The notes below the pieces were generated by a model. That model made no database searches. It saw nothing but the letters and a program-made list of their open reading frames with translations, and was not told where the DNA came from. From contig CAIYFP010000481.1 of assembly GCA_903925515.1 (NCBI GenBank), positions 1 to 7,534 of the forward strand: DNA of 7,534 bases. The letters run 5' to 3'. This DNA is from an uncultured Verrucomicrobiota bacterium. Its GTDB lineage: Bacteria; Verrucomicrobiota; Verrucomicrobiia; Limisphaerales; UBA9464. Made by a program: the position numbers and the translations under genes. The stretch's first letter is position 1. Each line of letters begins with the position of its first letter. Shown in pieces: positions 5,999 to 7,534 of the stretch.

Positions 5999-6520
5999 AT
6001 GCGCCCCACTTCCCTCCCGCTGCCCCTCCTCGCAGCCACACTCCTCACCCTCCTCCAAGGCTGCGCCGGCTACCGTCTCGGCCCCACCGACGGCTCCGCC
6101 GCCGGCGAGCGTTCCGTCGAGATCCGACCCTTCTCGGACAACACCGCCGAGCCTCGCCTCATCGAGCCCGTCGCCGCCGCGCTCCGGAAACAGGTCCAAC
6201 GCGACGGCTCGCTCCGCCTCGTCACGGGCGAGCCCGGCGACATCCTCGTCACCGGCACCCTCCTCCACTACGTCCGCAATCCCCTCACCCTCCGGCCCGA
6301 CGACCTCTTCTCCACCCGCGACTACGAGGTCCGCCTCACCGCACGCGTGGTCGCCACCGAGCAACCCGGCGGGCGCGTCCGCCTCGACCGCGAGTTCTCG
6401 GCTCGCATCCCGGTTCGGTCCACCGCCGACCTCGCCTCGGCCGAACGTCAGGCCGCCCCGCTCGTCGCGGAGGAACTGGCCCGCCAAGTCACCTCCGCCC
6501 TCGTTGACGGAACATGGTAG
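5999..6520 (+). CDS. lptE: LPS-assembly lipoprotein LptE
   Basis: A 173-residue outer-membrane lipoprotein that plugs the LptD barrel and helps place lipopolysaccharide on the cell surface. The signal peptide (MRPTSLPLPLLAATLLTLLQ) ends in the lipobox LQGC, with lipidated Cys22 and no Asp at +2, consistent with outer-membrane sorting. The mature start AGYRLGP (23-29) matches the GYRL opening of the family. Next come VEIRPFSDNTAEPRL (40-54), the F.N.T..P.L motif before the helix, an LRKQVQRDGSLRLV segment (62-75), the GDILVTGTLLHYVRNP strand pair (80-95) and YEVRLTARVV (109-118). Length is typical (about 165-195). The ATG stands 4 bases after the bamD stop with no ribosome site, so it is probably reached by translational coupling. 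Its frame is open far upstream, antiparallel to nothing but overlapping bamD out of frame; the signal peptide fixes the start. The last codons overlap the next gene. Confidence 0.9.
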   Translation: MRPTSLPLPLLAATLLTLLQGCAGYRLGPTDGSAAGERSVEIRPFSDNTAEPRLIEPVAAALRKQVQRDGSLRLVTGEPGDILVTGTLLHYVRNPLTLRPDDLFSTRDYEVRLTARVVATEQPGGRVRLDREFSARIPVRSTADLASAERQAAPLVAEELARQVTSALVDGTW

Positions 6521-7534
6521 CCTCGCCTCCCGGACGCCGTCCTCGCATGGCGCAGCCCCTCGCCATCCTCCTGCTCGCCCTTGCCGCGCCCGCGGGGTCG
6601 GCCATGGCCCAGTGGAATGGCTGGCGCGGCCCCGCGCGCGACGGCATCTCGGCCCAGCCTCTTCCTTCCTCGCTCCCCGCGCACCTCATCCCAGAGTGGA
6701 AAATCCCCGTCGGCCATGGCTACGCTGGTCCCGTCGTCGTCGCCGGGGTCCTCGTGTACGTCGATGACACCGGCGGACGCGAGATGGCCCATGCCCTCAA
6801 CCCGAAGGATGGCACGGAGCTCTGGCGCACGCCCTATGCCGCCGCATGGTCCGACGAGTTCGAGCCCGGCCCCCGCTGCACCCCGCTCATCGACGACGAC
6901 CGCGTGTACGTCCAATCCGCGCAAGGCGAGCTCGCCTGCCTCTCCCTCAAGGACGGACGCAAGCTCTGGGGCATGTCCTTTGCCGACCTCGGCATGACAT
7001 GGAACCCGGACCGGCATTCCCACGTCGGCGCCGCCATCCGTCGCGGCCACACCGGCTCGCCCGTCATCGACGGCGACCGCCTCCTCGTCCAGGTCGGCTC
7101 CACCAACAACGCGACGGTCGTGGCGGCCGACAAGCGCACCGGCCGCATTCTTTGGCGCGCCCTCTCCGAACATTCCTCCTACTCCTCCCCCGTGGTCGGC
7201 ACCGCCGCTGGTCGCCGCCAGGTCATCACGGCAACCTGCGAAGGCCTCGTCGGGCTCGACGTCGCGGACGGCGCGCTCCTCTGGCGCATCCCCTTCAAGA
7301 CCCACGCCAACCGGAACGTGCTCACCCCCATCCTGTCCGGTGACCGCGTCTTCTTTGCCAGCCACTCCACCGGCATGCGTTGCATCGCGCTGGCACCCGC
7401 CCACGGCGGCGTCACCGCAACCGAGACATGGTTCAACCCGTCGCTTCGCATCAACCTCCCCACCCCGGTCCTCGTCGGCCGCCACCTCTATGGCGTGGGC
7501 GCCAGCAAGGACTTCGTCTGCATCGATTCCTCCA
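6514..7534 (+). CDS. Secreted PQQ-like beta-propeller protein, 3' end off the window
   Basis: 340 complete residues, open to the right edge. ATG 6514 overlaps the lptE stop (ATGGTAG), which implies coupling. It is preferred over ATG 6547 because it supplies the Arg8-Arg9-Arg11 n-region before the hydrophobic core (17-29) and an Ala-Met-Ala cleavage site (30-32). The mature protein begins QWNGWRGPARDGIS (33-46), the W.WRGP.RDG opening common in secreted PVC propellers. Repeated blade motifs are LNPKDGTELWRT (95-106), LSLKDGRKLWGM (143-154), ADKRTGRILWRA (205-216) and LDVADGALLWRI (248-259), the D..TG..LW type of PQQ-like blades. Classical quinoprotein dehydrogenase features (a vicinal Cys pair, a GD catalytic region) are not seen in this part. 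It could be a structural propeller like BamB, which fits beside bamD, but the WRGP opening points to the general secreted family, so bamB is not assigned. Confidence 0.88.
   Translation, partial: MVASPPGRRPRMAQPLAILLLALAAPAGSAMAQWNGWRGPARDGISAQPLPSSLPAHLIPEWKIPVGHGYAGPVVVAGVLVYVDDTGGREMAHALNPKDGTELWRTPYAAAWSDEFEPGPRCTPLIDDDRVYVQSAQGELACLSLKDGRKLWGMSFADLGMTWNPDRHSHVGAAIRRGHTGSPVIDGDRLLVQVGSTNNATVVAADKRTGRILWRALSEHSSYSSPVVGTAAGRRQVITATCEGLVGLDVADGALLWRIPFKTHANRNVLTPILSGDRVFFASHSTGMRCIALAPAHGGVTATETWFNPSLRINLPTPVLVGRHLYGVGASKDFVCIDSS

Noticed and set aside
4387..6048. Long minus-strand open frame (553 residues) antisense to the LCAT-like gene and bamD
   Set aside because: Gly/Val/Leu-rich translation without domains, caused by C-ending codons on the coding strand; both overlapped plus-strand genes have clear motifs.
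6448..7485. Minus-strand open frame of 345 residues antisense to the propeller gene
   Set aside because: Low-complexity Gly/Ala/Val/Asp composition and no start signal; the opposite strand encodes repeated propeller blades.
1..7534. Restriction-site avoidance of CCTGG/CCAGG as cause of the NCA-TGG bias
   Set aside because: CCAGG occurs at least eight times on the plus strand and is the same double-stranded site.
1..7534. tRNA, rRNA, CRISPR array, insertion sequence, prophage or toxin-antitoxin genes
   Set aside because: No cloverleaf, regular repeat-spacer pattern, transposase motif or terminal inverted repeat was found.

Overview
The window is GC-rich DNA, apparently from a Gram-negative bacterium of the PVC group. 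Verrucomicrobiota is the best guess. The guess rests on three things: a BamD-like TPR protein whose mature N-terminus carries an RPGEGWTYE stretch, a lipoprotein LptE directly behind it, and a secreted WRGP-type PQQ-like propeller. Most starts lack a Shine-Dalgarno sequence. No mobile element, tRNA, rRNA or CRISPR array was seen. This looks like ordinary chromosome, with a few regulatory and compositional oddities rather than an obvious new multi-gene system.

Layout. (1) 1-452, minus: 5' part of a stand-alone phosphopantothenoylcysteine synthetase (coaB), running off the left edge. (2) 453-590: divergent spacer. (3) 591-1946, plus: exported or membrane-anchored protein of unknown function. 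(4) 1947-2038: convergent spacer with a strong hairpin that abuts the next stop codon. (5) 2959-2039, minus: diacylglycerol/lipid kinase, preceded 6 nt upstream by a small lipoprotein (3364-2966), so the two form a lipoprotein-kinase operon. (6) 3365-3528: divergent spacer with a direct repeat, a dyad and a perfect AGGAGG placed before a six-codon ORF. (7) 3529-4803, plus: LCAT-family alpha/beta hydrolase or acyltransferase. (8) 4804-4905: spacer with a promoter-like TTGACT-N16-TAGGCT so close to the next start that the mRNA may be leaderless. (9) 4906 to the right edge, plus: a tight operon of bamD-like TPR protein, lptE and a PQQ-like beta-propeller protein that is cut by the window end.

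How the genes fit together. The right-hand operon concerns outer-membrane building: BamD belongs to the beta-barrel assembly machine and LptE is the lipoprotein partner of the LPS translocon LptD. The middle concerns lipids: a DAG-type kinase and an LCAT-like enzyme transcribed away from each other, with a lipoprotein. The left end is coenzyme A biosynthesis. Links between these blocks are inference from proximity only.

Composition. Minus-strand genes favour G-ending codons and plus-strand genes favour C-ending codons, so the plus strand is C-rich throughout. There is also a striking codon-pair preference for NCA codons directly before Trp.
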